From positions 2,852,001 to 2,916,000 of the forward strand of contig NZ_CP014754.1 of assembly GCF_001447155.2 (NCBI RefSeq): DNA of 64,000 bases. The letters run 5' to 3'. The DNA comes from Marinobacter sp. LQ44. GTDB lineage: Bacteria; Pseudomonadota; Gammaproteobacteria; Pseudomonadales; Oleiphilaceae. The notes beneath the pieces are model-generated. The model was not told where the DNA came from and did not search any database. It saw only the letters and a list, made by a program, of their open reading frames with translations. Positions 35,046-43,627 of this stretch are shown piece by piece; within the stretch, counting starts at the first letter, position 1, and every line of letters begins with the position of its first letter. Position numbers and translations under genes: made by a program.

Positions 35046-36868
35046 CGGACAGCCTGAACAAACAGAAAAACCCAAAATCGGTGTGGATCGGGAAGATTAG
35101 TTCTTGGGTCCCTACAAAGAGCTTGACTTTTTCTCTTCGAACTGAACATGCAATAGCCATATTCATGAGCATTGATGATGTCAAAATCCCTGGCAATTTC
35201 ATCGACTGCTTCCTCAAACTCGCCTACTGGAAGGAATACATGACTATCGCCAATAATTTCAGTGACCCGCTTCCTTATGTAGAGTGCGACGCCGCCAACG
35301 AATTCGTATTGGTCTTCAGACGTCGCAATTCTGGCAACCAGCTCATTAATGTAATCTCGCTCTAGCTGGTTCATTACGCTTGGGGTGAGTTTGCCGTCAG
35401 TGTACTTCTTTGTATAGCCACTGCCTTCACCGTGTAGAAAGTGTTGCCGAATAGCCTCCAGAACGTTTCCATCAAATCGTCGTAAGGCGAACGCAGCAAA
35501 ACTGTGTCTGAACTGATGGGGACTGATTGAAGAATTTTTCGTTGTAACAGCATCTCCGTGTTTATCAATAAAACGGGCGTAAAACCTTTTTACATAGGAC
35601 GAAACTGTATCCTTTTTTGGGTGGAAGTACTCTCCTTCTTCACCCCTGTCCACCATGTTTTGACATAAATTCCGGCTAAATAAACCAACATTGTCTGTCC
35701 GTTTGTCCGAGTAGCTCAGCGCCTCAAGCACATCGGCTGCTTCTGCGACCAAGCCGTGCATGACTCTAATCTCGCTTCCTCCAGCGTGGGTTTTATCTAC
35801 TTGGCTTTTGAAAATCCACTCACCACTGTTTCTCTTCTCGTAATCGCTTACCTTTATTGTGCAAAGCTCAGAAACACGAATGCCCGTAAGACAGAGAAAT
35901 ATAACCGCGCAAGCCTCATATACCTCTGCACAATAATTAACGAACTCGCCGTGTGAGTTCCAAAATAGCGCAGACAGTTCTCGCCCAATTACTTCCGTGA
36001 ATAAAGCATCAAGTCTCAGAATTTTTTCTCTGGCATTCCTTCTATGACCATGATTTCTAAACTCCGGAAAGATTCTACCTTGTTTCATGTATTTATTCAG
36101 ACTGACCCGATTGCCTGATTCCCTTCCATAGACTAAATCATGCCGAATTTGATCAGGCGATCTCTGCACTTTACAGAGGGCGACTGCCGCCCGCGTCTGG
36201 TCAGATCGAAGCACCGCAATTGCTTCTGCTAGAAGAAGCATCGCAACTTCAGTAGCAACCTCACCGAAACTCCCTCCCTTAAAATATGCATCTATGTGGA
36301 CGCCATGCTTTTTAAGAAGGTCGCCAAACATAGCATTCGCCGAATTTCTCCGGTTATGAAAGCAGATCGCGAAACCATCAGAAATTGCACCCTCTGAAAA
36401 AGCGTGATTACTAACATTTATAACAGTGAACAAACCATTTGTGCTTCCACGAGAAGCCAAACCGTCTGGTTTATCCTGCGCAGTCAAAAACAATTCCCCA
36501 AGAAGATTAGCCCGAAACATCTCTGTGATCAGCTCCCTGTCCCATCGATGAAACTCAAGCGTTATATTACGTTGACTAGAAAATAATAGAATTTTTCGGA
36601 GATCAACGACAAAGCCCTTTATCGTACTTTTACGGGCGACAAGCTTTCCGTCCTCCGATACGTAACCACCCGAATAGAAAACAACCATTTCCTTTGCCCA
36701 CAGTTTCTTTACATACGAGCCTTCATAAGATGCCCAATTTAACACCAAGATATCGGATGACGTTTCATCAGTGATATACCATTTCTCATCGCCCAGACGA
36801 TTGAAACGCGGCGTTTCGAGATCTTTCTGTTCTTGCGAACCTGATGCTTTTGAAGAGACGGTGCTCAT
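35042..36868 (-). CDS. Large tyrosine recombinase (608 residues)
   Basis: Third recombinase of the element. The catalytic domain lies in the C-terminal half: Arg I in CLTGIRVSELCTIKV (about residue 335), Lys in SQVDKTHAGGSEIR, H-x-x-R in SPHQFRHSFAAFAL, and the Tyr region RQHFLHGEGSGYTKKYTDG. The N-terminal 300 residues are unlike the usual core-binding domain. Such long integrases occur in Tn554 (TnpB) and in gamma-mobile-trio elements. The ATG overlaps the stop of the preceding gene (ATGA). Codon use is AT-richer than in the cargo. Confidence 0.82.
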   Translation of the reverse strand: MSTVSSKASGSQEQKDLETPRFNRLGDEKWYITDETSSDILVLNWASYEGSYVKKLWAKEMVVFYSGGYVSEDGKLVARKSTIKGFVVDLRKILLFSSQRNITLEFHRWDRELITEMFRANLLGELFLTAQDKPDGLASRGSTNGLFTVINVSNHAFSEGAISDGFAICFHNRRNSANAMFGDLLKKHGVHIDAYFKGGSFGEVATEVAMLLLAEAIAVLRSDQTRAAVALCKVQRSPDQIRHDLVYGRESGNRVSLNKYMKQGRIFPEFRNHGHRRNAREKILRLDALFTEVIGRELSALFWNSHGEFVNYCAEVYEACAVIFLCLTGIRVSELCTIKVSDYEKRNSGEWIFKSQVDKTHAGGSEIRVMHGLVAEAADVLEALSYSDKRTDNVGLFSRNLCQNMVDRGEEGEYFHPKKDTVSSYVKRFYARFIDKHGDAVTTKNSSISPHQFRHSFAAFALRRFDGNVLEAIRQHFLHGEGSGYTKKYTDGKLTPSVMNQLERDYINELVARIATSEDQYEFVGGVALYIRKRVTEIIGDSHVFLPVGEFEEAVDEIARDFDIINAHEYGYCMFSSKRKSQALCRDPRTNLPDPHRFWVFLFVQAVR

Positions 36869-39027
36869 GAGTGTGCCTCGAACAATTCTGGAAACTCAAA
36901 ATTCAGCCTTGCTTGAAGTTCTGAACCTGCCTTTTTAAGATGTGCCGGAAACTGGTCGAGAATTTCCAAAAGGTAGATTTTCTTTGTCATAAGGCTCTGG
37001 AAAGTTTTCGTATTTTTTTCAAAAACCGAACTCAGGACTGAATCAAGCTTCTTCACATATGCCTGTATGAGAGCGCTGGTTACCTCACTTTTAATAATAA
37101 CAGTCTTGTCAGAAAAGGTTAGCTCTCCAAACAAGCCAAATTCTAGATCATCGATCATCTTCTGAGAAATTTCTTCCAAGCTTGCAGCGGGCGCCTTTAA
37201 ACCCAGTAGTGACGATGCTTTTTCCAGATCGACAACTTCAGTGTTCTCAAGCATAAATGACAACTTTGACGCATCCTCCATCATTTTCTCGCCAACCTGC
37301 CTGGGAAAATGGGATTGCTTTATAATATGTTCAGGTTCTCTTGACCGAGCAAGATATACTTCTCGTTTTGTTTTCTGAGTATGTTTTGTAAGTGCAGCGG
37401 CAACCTCAGGGTCGTCTAGTTCCGCGTCGTCAAAGGTCGACTGATCAAGTAAAACACGGCTTCGCCCAATATTATCGACGCTTAAAGTTGTTTTGATGAC
37501 ATTTTTTATCCGCTTTTTTACAGTGCCGTAGTTTCGGCGATAATCTTCTTGTTTAATCCGTTCCTTTACAGCCTCATGGTTTGATAAAACATTCTCCATT
37601 AACCACAAGAATGGTTTTTCATCACCCAGTAAATCCATTTCACATTGGTTTCGAGGGATTGAGTCCGCGACGCAAAGATCACCAAATAAATACTCATAAG
37701 AAGTTAACGGACCGAGCGCAAATCTCCAGAATTGCCCACAATGCGGATTGAAGAGATTTCTTTCTGCGTCGGCGATATAAGATTCGCTTTGTTGCGTTAA
37801 CTCAACAAAGTATTTAATTGCCTGATAAATGTAGGACTGCCGCTTATACTCTGGCGATGTAAACGGAATAGTCTTATTTGACCGAAATTTATAATGACTG
37901 TAGACCAATGTCCTTTCCGATATGGAAAAGTCATCAACCCTCATAGATTGCAAGGCAGCGGTCTGGACTCGGTCCGACGCTAGAATATAAGCAAGGGAAA
38001 GGTTCTCGACATACGTCGGTAAGACCAGATCGCGTATTGTGAAGCTATAGTTCGTTGAGAAACCACCGTGGGAATTTCCGAACTCATTACCGAATGATTT
38101 ACTGTGTTTTTTGATCAAATTAAAACTAAAGCCAGTGTCGAATTTGATACAGTCGTTTAAGAGCTCTCTCATGCGTTGAACAGAAGGCGATCTATAGTTT
38201 CGATTCTTCAAACCTGCAGGTATTATTGACCGAAACGCTCTGTTCACGAGCATTGAATTTTTGCTCTGGGCTGCCGTCTTGAGCATCTCTCCATAGATTT
38301 TTCGTGCTGAAAGTTCCTGTGAGGAGTTTAAGGTTCTTTGTCTCGAACTCAACGAACTGTTCAATATGATGGGATAAGAGGAAAAGCATAGGTCATCGAA
38401 TATATGGCGTAGCTCCCCAACAACGTTTTCGTTATCCAATAATTCGTTTCGCTCTTGCGCAGTTCGATTTATTATCCAGCTACAGACTATTCGTAAAGAG
38501 TGGAGGAGCTCAAGATTAGAGTATGGACAATGCGGGAAAATCTCGCTCATTGACAATTTTGGCCTTTTAGGCGAAGGTTTTTTCAGAGCGCGATTGGTTG
38601 GAATCAATCTTTGAGCTATTCCTATATCGCCTTGATTCGATGATTGTGATAAGAAATATTTAAGGGCTTTTGAGACAATATTTACTTCGCTACGAATCGA
38701 ATTCGTAGTCGCCGTTTTTTTGTTTTTTAGGTAATTGAAGTAGTTCGGGTATAAAAGTGTTTTTGCGCTTAGAGCAACAGGATAATCTAGGGTTCCTAAA
38801 TAATCAAAAAAATTCCTAATCTTCAAAAACTCGTTTCTTCTTGTCGAAGGCCGTAAATTTGCAAATTTCGCAGAACACAAATATTTGAGGCACGCTCTGA
38901 TAACAATGTAGCCGATCAGCTCCGATTTTATTTCAAAAGTTCTATTAATTCCATCTACATTGGTTGAGTACAGGCCTCTGGATATCTCAACTATAATGCT
39001 TGAGGTACTTTCAGTGAGGTTTAACAA
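36865..39027 (-). CDS. Very divergent tyrosine recombinase-like protein (720 residues)
   Basis: Second large protein of the module. The start is a TTG at 39027, 14 bp after the first recombinase stop; no better in-frame start was seen. An integrase-like Arg I block (LASDRVQTAALQSMRVDDF) and a late block ALTKHTQKTKREVYLARS resemble the His and Tyr boxes, but a clear H-x-x-R box between them is missing. It may be a structural partner or a recombinase with a changed active site. The N-terminus has a core-binding-like segment (RPSTRRNEFLKIRNFFDYLG). Low-GC codon use suggests a foreign origin of the module. Confidence 0.7.
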   Translation of the reverse strand: MLNLTESTSSIIVEISRGLYSTNVDGINRTFEIKSELIGYIVIRACLKYLCSAKFANLRPSTRRNEFLKIRNFFDYLGTLDYPVALSAKTLLYPNYFNYLKNKKTATTNSIRSEVNIVSKALKYFLSQSSNQGDIGIAQRLIPTNRALKKPSPKRPKLSMSEIFPHCPYSNLELLHSLRIVCSWIINRTAQERNELLDNENVVGELRHIFDDLCFSSYPIILNSSLSSRQRTLNSSQELSARKIYGEMLKTAAQSKNSMLVNRAFRSIIPAGLKNRNYRSPSVQRMRELLNDCIKFDTGFSFNLIKKHSKSFGNEFGNSHGGFSTNYSFTIRDLVLPTYVENLSLAYILASDRVQTAALQSMRVDDFSISERTLVYSHYKFRSNKTIPFTSPEYKRQSYIYQAIKYFVELTQQSESYIADAERNLFNPHCGQFWRFALGPLTSYEYLFGDLCVADSIPRNQCEMDLLGDEKPFLWLMENVLSNHEAVKERIKQEDYRRNYGTVKKRIKNVIKTTLSVDNIGRSRVLLDQSTFDDAELDDPEVAAALTKHTQKTKREVYLARSREPEHIIKQSHFPRQVGEKMMEDASKLSFMLENTEVVDLEKASSLLGLKAPAASLEEISQKMIDDLEFGLFGELTFSDKTVIIKSEVTSALIQAYVKKLDSVLSSVFEKNTKTFQSLMTKKIYLLEILDQFPAHLKKAGSELQARLNFEFPELFEAHS

Positions 39028-39041
39028 GTTTGGCCCGCCCG

Positions 39042-40175
39042 CTATTTATATTGATTATTAAAAGGTGGTAACTTTCTATCGTTTCCCGCAAGTTTCTTTA
39101 ATATATTATTTCTTTGATTCATAACTGCGTCAAAAAAGACATATATGAACGTGGTTTGCTTGTCGGTGTGACCCATATATTCGGGAACGATTACCCAAGG
39201 GTCGAAGCCATTTTCGTAACTCCAACTCACTAAATTCGTGGCGTAGCATTTTCGGAGTGTATGGAATCTACTTCTGCCCCAGGCAATGTCTGACCTTCCT
39301 TCAGTGCTGAGGATTTTGCTTCGGCAAAACGCGAATACATCGCTAGGTAATTGGTCTGAGCTTCCGAGCCATGATCCATTTTTTTTGCAAATTAAGGGGC
39401 CAGGCGGAAGCTTCCCCCTCTCTCCATTTATAAACTTTGATATAGATGACACTAACCGTGGCGGACAGGGAACTGTTCTCAACTTTTCGCCCTTTCCTAT
39501 AATTTCGATTTCGATTGCGGCGTTGAGTGTTGACCTCGCATTTAATTTGGCTTCCAGGACAGTTGTATCGAGATTTCTCGGATCGATAATTTCTCGCGCT
39601 CTCAATCCCGCATAATAACCAAGCATTAGAACTAGTTCTGCCCTTTGCCTGGTAAAGGTTGATTTTGAAATTAATTGAGACGCTGGTAGTACAGTATTTT
39701 GAAAATCGTCCTCGGAAATGTGTGTCTCCCGTAATTTTGCGATCGAATCTGCTGAGAGCGTTGATGTTTTAAAATCAAAATTTGACAGGTTGATTTCAAA
39801 GTTTGGAATATTTTCTATCAGCCCGATGGATCTTGAAAACCGGTAGAACCGGTTAAGTGCTGCAGTGTGATTTTCGACTGATTTTCGTTTTAATCCTTTC
39901 TCTTGAATGAGGTAACTATGGACATAAGCAGAGATATCTCGATCAGTAAGAGCGTTCCATTGGTCCACTCCTTTCCAATCCTCCAATGCTGTGAAAAAAG
40001 TCCTTAATCGGTCTTTGTAGCTTCTAACTGTGTTCTCTGATGCGCCGCGCATAGATTCACTTAAGGCGAAAAGTGTGGGAGCCAACAGAGGTTTTTTTCG
40101 ATGCCAAAAAAAATAGCTGGAGATGTGTAAGGAGGGCGTTAGTTCAATGCCAGTAACTTTTTGAACAGTTATCAT
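39042..40175 (-). CDS. Tyrosine recombinase (integrase) at the element end
   Basis: First gene of the mobility operon, 377 residues from ATG 40175; the frame is open further upstream, but only with a TTG inside the terminal region. The SAM-like domain (GASENTVRSYKDRLRTFFTA) precedes a full catalytic set: Arg I in YYAGLRAREIIDP, Lys in IIGKGEKLRTVPC, H-x-x-R in RFHTLRKCYATNLV, and His/Tyr in YMGHTDKQTTFIYVFFD. It lies only 77 bp from the element edge, the usual place for the integrase that cuts that end. It is comparable in size to Tn554 TnpA. Confidence 0.88.
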   Translation of the reverse strand: MITVQKVTGIELTPSLHISSYFFWHRKKPLLAPTLFALSESMRGASENTVRSYKDRLRTFFTALEDWKGVDQWNALTDRDISAYVHSYLIQEKGLKRKSVENHTAALNRFYRFSRSIGLIENIPNFEINLSNFDFKTSTLSADSIAKLRETHISEDDFQNTVLPASQLISKSTFTRQRAELVLMLGYYAGLRAREIIDPRNLDTTVLEAKLNARSTLNAAIEIEIIGKGEKLRTVPCPPRLVSSISKFINGERGKLPPGPLICKKNGSWLGSSDQLPSDVFAFCRSKILSTEGRSDIAWGRSRFHTLRKCYATNLVSWSYENGFDPWVIVPEYMGHTDKQTTFIYVFFDAVMNQRNNILKKLAGNDRKLPPFNNQYK

Positions 40176-40251
40176 AATTATCACATAGTGCTTTTTGATG
40201 ACAATACAAAAGAGCTGGCTTGCTGTCAACAAATAATCTCATGCTCGCGCA
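40176..40251 (-). promoter_or_regulatory. Promoter/arm region of the mobility operon at the element's right end
   Basis: A 76-bp gap between the integrase start and the terminal repeat. It holds an inverted TTATTTGTTGAC motif, matching motifs at the other end, and a TTGTATTG...stretch suited to a promoter, plus a TGTGATAATTATGATAAC imperfect palindrome overlapping the integrase start. Binding of the recombinases here could both build the synaptic complex and repress transcription. Confidence 0.35.
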
Positions 40252-40266
40252 CAGTGATAATTACGG
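40252..40266 (-). repeat. Right end of the 17.4-kb element: terminal inverted repeat plus direct repeat
   Basis: CAGTGATAA (inverted copy of the left TTATCACTG) followed by TTACGG, the second target copy. Confidence 0.85.
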
Positions 40267-40589
40267 CAATCACCATTCGCATCGTCCCAGCCATGGCCGA
40301 AAGCCGGCCGCCGATAGTCGCCCTGAGCGCCTGAGGGCTCACCTACGGGCTTTTTTGCCTCACCCCTCGCCTGAATCGATATTCCTCTCAGCAGCCGCCC
40401 TTTCGCGCCCAGACACGCCTCAACGGTATCGAACGGCGTGAAGTTCTGAGTGCGGTCATACCAACTGCTTTCCGGTGGATGACACAAACCGCTTGTCGAT
40501 TGTTTTACGATGCCGGCGGTGACTGCTCCGCTGATAGCCAACAAGGCGGCAATGACTGTAAGGTGAAAACAAACAACAACGTGTTTCAT
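40261..40589 (-). pseudogene. 5' part of a split secreted nuclease-like gene
   Basis: From ATG 40589 (MKHVVVCFHLTVIAALLAIS) the minus strand encodes a signal peptide or anchor, then LCHPPESSWYDRTQNFTPFD, YRRPAFGHGWDDANGDCRN, and meets the element edge. The other part is at 22732-22839. Proteins of this shape (CHPPES..Y.RT.NF..., then GW.D.DGDC..R.E.L) are small secreted HNH nuclease-like proteins common in Pseudomonas and relatives. The family name rests on recall; the continuity of the two fragments is directly visible. Confidence 0.75.
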
Positions 40590-40793
40590 AGATCCGTTGA
40601 GCTCAGGTACGTGATAGGTTGTGAAATACATTAAAGCACCAGATTCTGAACGCTTTCGCAATCCATGGCCATCTGCATTCTACGGCCAACCAACGCTTCA
40701 ACGGTGTCGGCACCATGATCGAAGTGAGAATTCTCCCAAAGCGTCGTAAGATGAGGATGAACCACGACACTCGCGCAATTAAGAGGGCCAGTT

Positions 40794-40922
40794 ATGAATC
40801 TTTTGGCAGGCTTGTTGGGATACTCCGCGTTCGTGCTCACGACACTTGCCATCGGCGGTCTGGGTTACCTTTACGCTGATGACTTGGAACGCTGGGCAAA
40901 ACGGCAACTGGAGAATGAGTGA
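40794..40922 (+). CDS. Small membrane protein, 42 residues
   Basis: ATG 40794 with GAGGG upstream opens MNLLAGLLGYSAFVLTTLAI, a single membrane helix, followed by a charged tail (DDLERWAKRQLENE). Its stop overlaps the next ATG (TGATG), so the two genes are translationally coupled. No family is recognised. Confidence 0.55.
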   Translation: MNLLAGLLGYSAFVLTTLAIGGLGYLYADDLERWAKRQLENE

Positions 40923-41560
40923 TGCCCGCCGAAAACCGCGTGCTGGATCTCAGTTCCGATGAGGTTGCTTTGATGGGGCGGCTGGGCATCGCCGAAGCGC
41001 GTATCCGTGAGATCCTCGCCGCGGAGGTAGATTCCACTTCAGAACCTAAGTCGGAGGCCCCGAGCCCCCATCCAAGCGGCCTTTCAGCCACGGAACGGGA
41101 GATCCTCCGACGCGGGGGCGCTCGCGGCCTGGACGAACCGCCGGCCGTCCATCGTCGGCGTCAAAGGGAGAATCTCGAAGCCCTCATCCAAGCGTGTCGG
41201 GCGCTCATACAGACCGCTCACGATACCGCGACTGTGGCCTCGCGGCTTCGTCTGTCACAAGCATCCGTGGTGAACCAGGCTCACCAGGCTCCTCCCCAGC
41301 TGTCTGCGTTCGAGCTGAGCTCCGGGGCTCTGCACTTTCCAGCCTGGCAATTCACCGAGACGGGCACCATTCCGCACTTGTCGGATCTTCTGACGGTCGC
41401 GGGTGCAACACTCCCTCAGCTCGTGTTGACTCGATTTATGGTCACGCCCCACTTGGATCTGGACGTCGGCAACGGACGGTTGAGCCCCAGAGACTGGCTG
41501 GTTCGCGGTCTCAATCCTGAGCCCGTTCTGGAGGCCGTACGAGCGATCGTAGACGAGTGA
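40922..41560 (+). CDS. Putative DNA-binding protein, 212 residues
   Basis: Coupled to the small membrane protein gene. The middle suggests a helix-turn-helix (TAHDTATVASRLRLSQASVV). The C-terminal part (LHFPAWQFTETGTIPHLSDL, then SPRDWLVRGLNPEPVLEAVR) resembles the MbcA/ParS/Xre-type toxin-binding domain, where a final P-x-x-W/L...G-x-x-x-x-V motif is usual. No RES-type toxin gene follows, so a toxin-antitoxin role is not supported. High-GC codon use differs from the AT-rich mobility module next door. Confidence 0.5.
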   Translation: MPAENRVLDLSSDEVALMGRLGIAEARIREILAAEVDSTSEPKSEAPSPHPSGLSATEREILRRGGARGLDEPPAVHRRRQRENLEALIQACRALIQTAHDTATVASRLRLSQASVVNQAHQAPPQLSAFELSSGALHFPAWQFTETGTIPHLSDLLTVAGATLPQLVLTRFMVTPHLDLDVGNGRLSPRDWLVRGLNPEPVLEAVRAIVDE

Positions 41561-41702
41561 GGCTTCACCATAACTTCATATTATGCGTAGCGTAGATGAC
41601 CTAGATATAGGTGGCTGAAAGGATTGCCATTAAACAAAAGCGAACATTCATGGCGCCTGTAATCCTCGGCTCTGTCTGCCTAGTTGAGCGCTTGGTCATT
41701 CT

Positions 41703-41925
41703 TCAAGAACCTAGCAAACGGTCAAATGGACTAACTGTTCCAGCTCGTCGATCGCCAATAACGTGGGTGTAGATTTCAGTCGTGCGAATATCGCTGTGGC
41801 CGCGGATCTCCTGAACCGTTCGGATATCACTTCGGGATCTCAGTACCAAAAGCGTGGCGAAAAGTATGCGCCGTCACCCGATTGGTAATTCCGCTCGTTT
41901 GCACAGCCTGCCTTAATTGCCTCGC
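41703..41925 (-). pseudogene. Integron-integrase-like remnant (C-terminal part)
   Basis: The minus strand reads [27 protein letters not shown], then after a frame change [24 protein letters not shown] and a stop at 41703. This is the H-x-x-R to Tyr end of an IntI/Xer-type recombinase; the QLRQAV...GI spacing is typical of integron integrases. A short deletion and frameshift lie near 41840, and the N-terminal two thirds are gone. No attC sites or cassettes were recognised next to it. Confidence 0.7.
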
Positions 41926-42011
41926 GTGTGTAGAATGATGAGAGTGATGTCAGCAAACATAGGCAGCGATGAGGTGAACGCATCTTGTTGGGGGCGTGAA
42001 TAGATAATGCC

Positions 42012-42690
42012 TGACCTGCCCCCAGTCTTTAATCCAACTGCTTCCTAGTAATGTCCGTTACTGCTGAATCAGTTTTGCCAAGTCGGAGAGCGGAGGCAAA
42101 CTCCAGGGGTGTCTGATACCCCAGGGATGAATGCGGACGCTGCTCACTGTAGTCCAAGCGCCAATTGCTGATCTTCTCCCGGGCGTGTGCGAGATCTCGG
42201 AACCAGTGTTCATTCAGACACTCATCCCGGAATTTTCCGTTAAAGCTCTCGACGTAACCATTCTGCATCGGCTTTCCGGGCTGAATCAGCTTCAGTTCAA
42301 CGCCATGACGGTAGGCCCATTGATCGAGTGCTTTGCCAGTGAATTTCGGCCCTTGGTCGGTTCTAACGGCTTTCGGGTAGCCTCGGAAGGCCGCAATGCC
42401 ATCCAGGGTACGGGCTACCTGTTCACCCGAGATGCCCATGGCCACGGGAATGTCGAGGCATTCCTTGGTGAAGTCATCCACGATAGTCAGGCATTTGATC
42501 CTGCGCCCGTTGGCCAAGGAATCCATCACGAAGTCCATGGACCACGTATGATTCGGTGCATCGGGCAACACCAGGGGCTGTCGTTCCACCATCACACCTT
42601 TACGGCGCTTGCGTTTGCGGACGGCCAGGCCTGCCTCCCGGTAAAGCCGATAAACCTTCTTGTGATTCACCTCAGCAGCAACGCCAATCA
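42012..42690 (-). mobile_element. IS3-family fragment (3' half of orfB)
   Basis: The terminal TGACCTGCCCCCAG at 42012 is an IS3-type end. The minus strand encodes the transposase from [20 protein letters not shown] to the C-terminus: [10 protein letters not shown] (first Asp), [12 protein letters not shown] (second Asp), [20 protein letters not shown] (Glu), and [13 protein letters not shown]. OrfA and the start of orfB are missing. It differs from the IS3 at 11903-13545. Confidence 0.8.
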
Positions 42691-43290
42691 GGGCGGAATT
42701 CATGGGAGATCGATCGGGACTGATCACCAGCAGAGCGCAGATGGCCAGAATTGCGCAATTAAAGAAGATGGAGTAGCCCACACCAAGAAAGTACATCAGC
42801 ACCGAAGACGTCAGCAGGCAGCCAACAACATTGCCGATTGTGCTCAAGGCTGTAGCACTACCGGCGGCTTCGCTTTTTCTCGTATTCTGGTCTGCCGCGT
42901 TAAGTAGCAATGGCACGGTCTGGCCAAGAAAGAATATTAGCCGTGCCATGATAGTCGGACAGAAGGCTAGCAGGTGGGTTAGAGCATTGCTGAGTACCGG
43001 GATTACCGCAGTGAGGTCCGTCACCGTCAGAACATACCAGCTGAAGAACGGGTAGGAGAGACCAATACCGAATAATCCTGTGGCGAAAACGAGGTTGATC
43101 AGCAGGGCACTGGAAAATTTCTCGGATGATCTCTTCCCAGCCTGATAATAGCCAAGTCCAGGGCCGCCAAAAAGCAAGTTATGAAAATTGAGGTGTAAGG
43201 CACTGATCTGCCGATAAACGCGATGGTTTGACGGTTAGTGACCATCTGAATACCTGCACTGGCCAAGCCAGGGACCGCCCCTTCCGGTCG
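42690..43290 (-). pseudogene. Broken membrane protein (spermidine-synthase-like N-terminal domain) fused to the IS3 fragment
   Basis: The frame from 43177 begins with hydrophobic segments ([60 protein letters not shown]) that resemble the membrane part of fused spermidine synthase-like proteins. An upstream piece ([20 protein letters not shown], about 43230) continues in another frame, so a frameshift lies near 43165. The 3' half is replaced by the IS3 transposase, giving a chimeric 382-codon frame (42029-43177) that is unlikely to be a real gene. Confidence 0.6.
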
Positions 43291-43627
43291 TTTCATATGT
43301 TCCAGAAACGCCTACCAAAAAATGACGCTATCTAGCAATTGGGATTGTCAAAGCTGATAAGGCCTGGAATTCCCGCGCCCTCTGCTAGTTTTGTCTTGCC
43401 GTAGCAGAGTTACTGCACCCCCGGATGTCCTGGGAACGCCCACGAGCTGGCTAATCGACCGTTGTTGATAACAGGCCTCTTAGAAAACTAAGTATCTAGA
43501 AAATTGATCATTGGCCCTACCCCCGCTTTTGAGGGGGGTGAAGCCAAAACGATTGAGATACGGTTAGAAATATCCAACAAACCCGAGCTGCCAACGATAG
43601 CTCTCCCTTAGTTAGAAAGGCGATTTT
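43290..43627. other. Intergenic region with C-run/G-run hairpin
   Basis: No gene seen. It holds the hairpin ACCCCC-GCTTTTGA-GGGGGGT (43519-43539), one of a repeated family in this cluster, and the leader of the acyl-CoA dehydrogenase gene. Confidence 0.6.

Larger units (their letters stand above)
22840..40260. mobile_element. 17.4-kb tyrosine-recombinase mobile element with alcohol-oxidation cargo
   Basis: The ends are 9-bp perfect inverted repeats, TTATCACTG at 22840-22848 and CAGTGATAA at 40252-40260. They are flanked by the direct repeat TTACGG at 22834-22839 and 40261-40266. Excising the 17,421 bp and one repeat restores a nuclease-like reading frame without a stop. Subterminal TTGTTGAC motifs occur near both ends in inverted orientation (about 22856, 23009 and 40227), possible recombinase binding sites. 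The mobility genes (31641-40175) occupy the right half. The cargo (23430-31157) is a regulated alcohol/aldehyde dehydrogenase cassette. The layout recalls Tn554-type and gamma-mobile-trio elements, but identity with either was not established. Confidence 0.88.

Noticed and set aside
40631..40852. A 73-codon minus-strand frame (HLTTLWENSHFDHGADTVEA)
   Set aside because: It looks protein-like and might be another remnant, but it overlaps the well-placed small gene at 40794, has no ribosome site, and matches no family I know.
40922..41560. Antitoxin of a toxin-antitoxin pair
   Set aside because: Only a loose resemblance at the C-terminus, and no toxin-like gene is adjacent.
42029..43177. Single 382-residue membrane-linked transposase
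   Set aside because: The two halves belong to unrelated families and the junction lies at an IS3 truncation; it is treated as two fragments.
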